A stretch of 5,980 bases of DNA from Burkholderiaceae bacterium (GTDB lineage Bacteria; Pseudomonadota; Gammaproteobacteria; Burkholderiales; Burkholderiaceae_C), in contig CP059256.1 of NCBI GenBank assembly GCA_013693755.1, positions 1,036,005-1,041,984 on the forward strand, given 5' to 3'. The notes below the pieces were generated by a model. The model had not been told where the DNA came from, did not search any database, and saw only the letters and a list, made by a program, of their open reading frames with translations. The translations under genes and the position numbers were made by a program. This document shows, piece by piece, positions 5,760 through 5,980 of the stretch; within the stretch, counting starts at the first letter, position 1, and the number at the start of each line of letters is the position of its first letter.

Positions 5760-5980
5760 TTACTCGATGATCTTCGCCACGACGCCGGCGCCGACGGTGC
5801 GGCCGCCTTCGCGGATGGCAAAGCGCAGGCCTTCTTCCATGGCGATGGGGGCGATGAGCTTGACGGTGATGCTCACGTTGTCACCCGGCATGACCATTTC
5901 CTTGTCCTTGGGCAGCTCGATGGAGCCCGTGACGTCGGTGGTGCGGAAGTAGAACTGCGGACGGTAGTTGTTGAAGAAGG
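5760..5980 (-). CDS. tuf: Elongation factor Tu (3' part, cut by window edge)
   Basis: C-terminal 72 residues of the GTPase that delivers aminoacyl-tRNA to the ribosome. The visible part begins [18 protein letters not shown] and ends [14 protein letters not shown] before a TAA at 5762-5760. It belongs to domain III, which binds the tRNA T stem and EF-Ts and is the kirromycin-resistance region. The GTPase domain lies beyond base 5980. Position directly before rpsJ fits the str-S10 junction common in bacteria outside the enterics. Betaproteobacteria often carry two near-identical tuf copies; this one would be the str-operon copy, which cannot be confirmed from the window. The identification is secure. 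Confidence 0.98.

Overview
The window is almost entirely one run of ribosomal protein genes on the minus strand, in the classical S10-operon order. From right to left, which is the direction of transcription, it holds: the 3' end of tuf (EF-Tu), rpsJ (S10), rplC (L3), rplD (L4), rplW (L23), rplB (L2), rpsS (S19), rplV (L22), rpsC (S3), rplP (L16), rpmC (L29), rpsQ (S17), an intrinsic terminator, and the 5' end of a peroxiredoxin gene cut by the left edge. I support no gene on the plus strand. High GC content, protein wording close to the Burkholderiales versions I remember (for example the L3 start [13 protein letters not shown] and an S3 with a long Arg/Pro/Ala-rich tail) and tuf next to rpsJ point to a betaproteobacterium, probably Burkholderiales near Comamonadaceae or Rubrivivax/Leptothrix. 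This placement is from memory of the families, not from a search.

Right part (5237-5980): tuf ends 26 nt before rpsJ, so the two are probably one transcript, the tail of a str-type operon. The 182-nt gap between rpsJ and rplC is the only sizeable gap inside the ribosomal cluster. It holds a small hairpin, a larger hairpin with a U-rich tail, and a near-consensus sigma70 promoter (TTGCCA, 17 nt, TATAAT) that lies on that hairpin and its tail. About 95 nt of structured leader follow before rplC. The sequence therefore suggests that the S10 operon proper is restarted at rplC, with rpsJ grouped with tuf.

Middle part (351-5236): ten genes are packed with overlaps or gaps of 2 to 17 nt, most with clear Shine-Dalgarno sites, as expected for a translationally coupled operon making stoichiometric ribosome parts. 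Two genes are broken in this sequence: rpsS by two single-base losses and rplD by one. All three sit in or beside short homopolymers, and restoring one base at each gives full-length S19 (92 aa) and L4 (206 aa). Sequencing or assembly error is the best explanation, since these proteins are normally essential and the rest of each protein is perfectly conserved in character.

Left part (1-350): a strong 11-bp hairpin with a T-rich tail follows rpsQ. After it comes a peroxiredoxin gene with its own ribosome binding site where many genomes would continue into the spc operon (rplN). I found no mobile element, CRISPR array, tRNA or rRNA gene, and no evidence of a novel system. The points most worth a second look are the overlapping terminator/promoter and leader before rplC, the three frameshifts, and the operon break at the peroxiredoxin gene.
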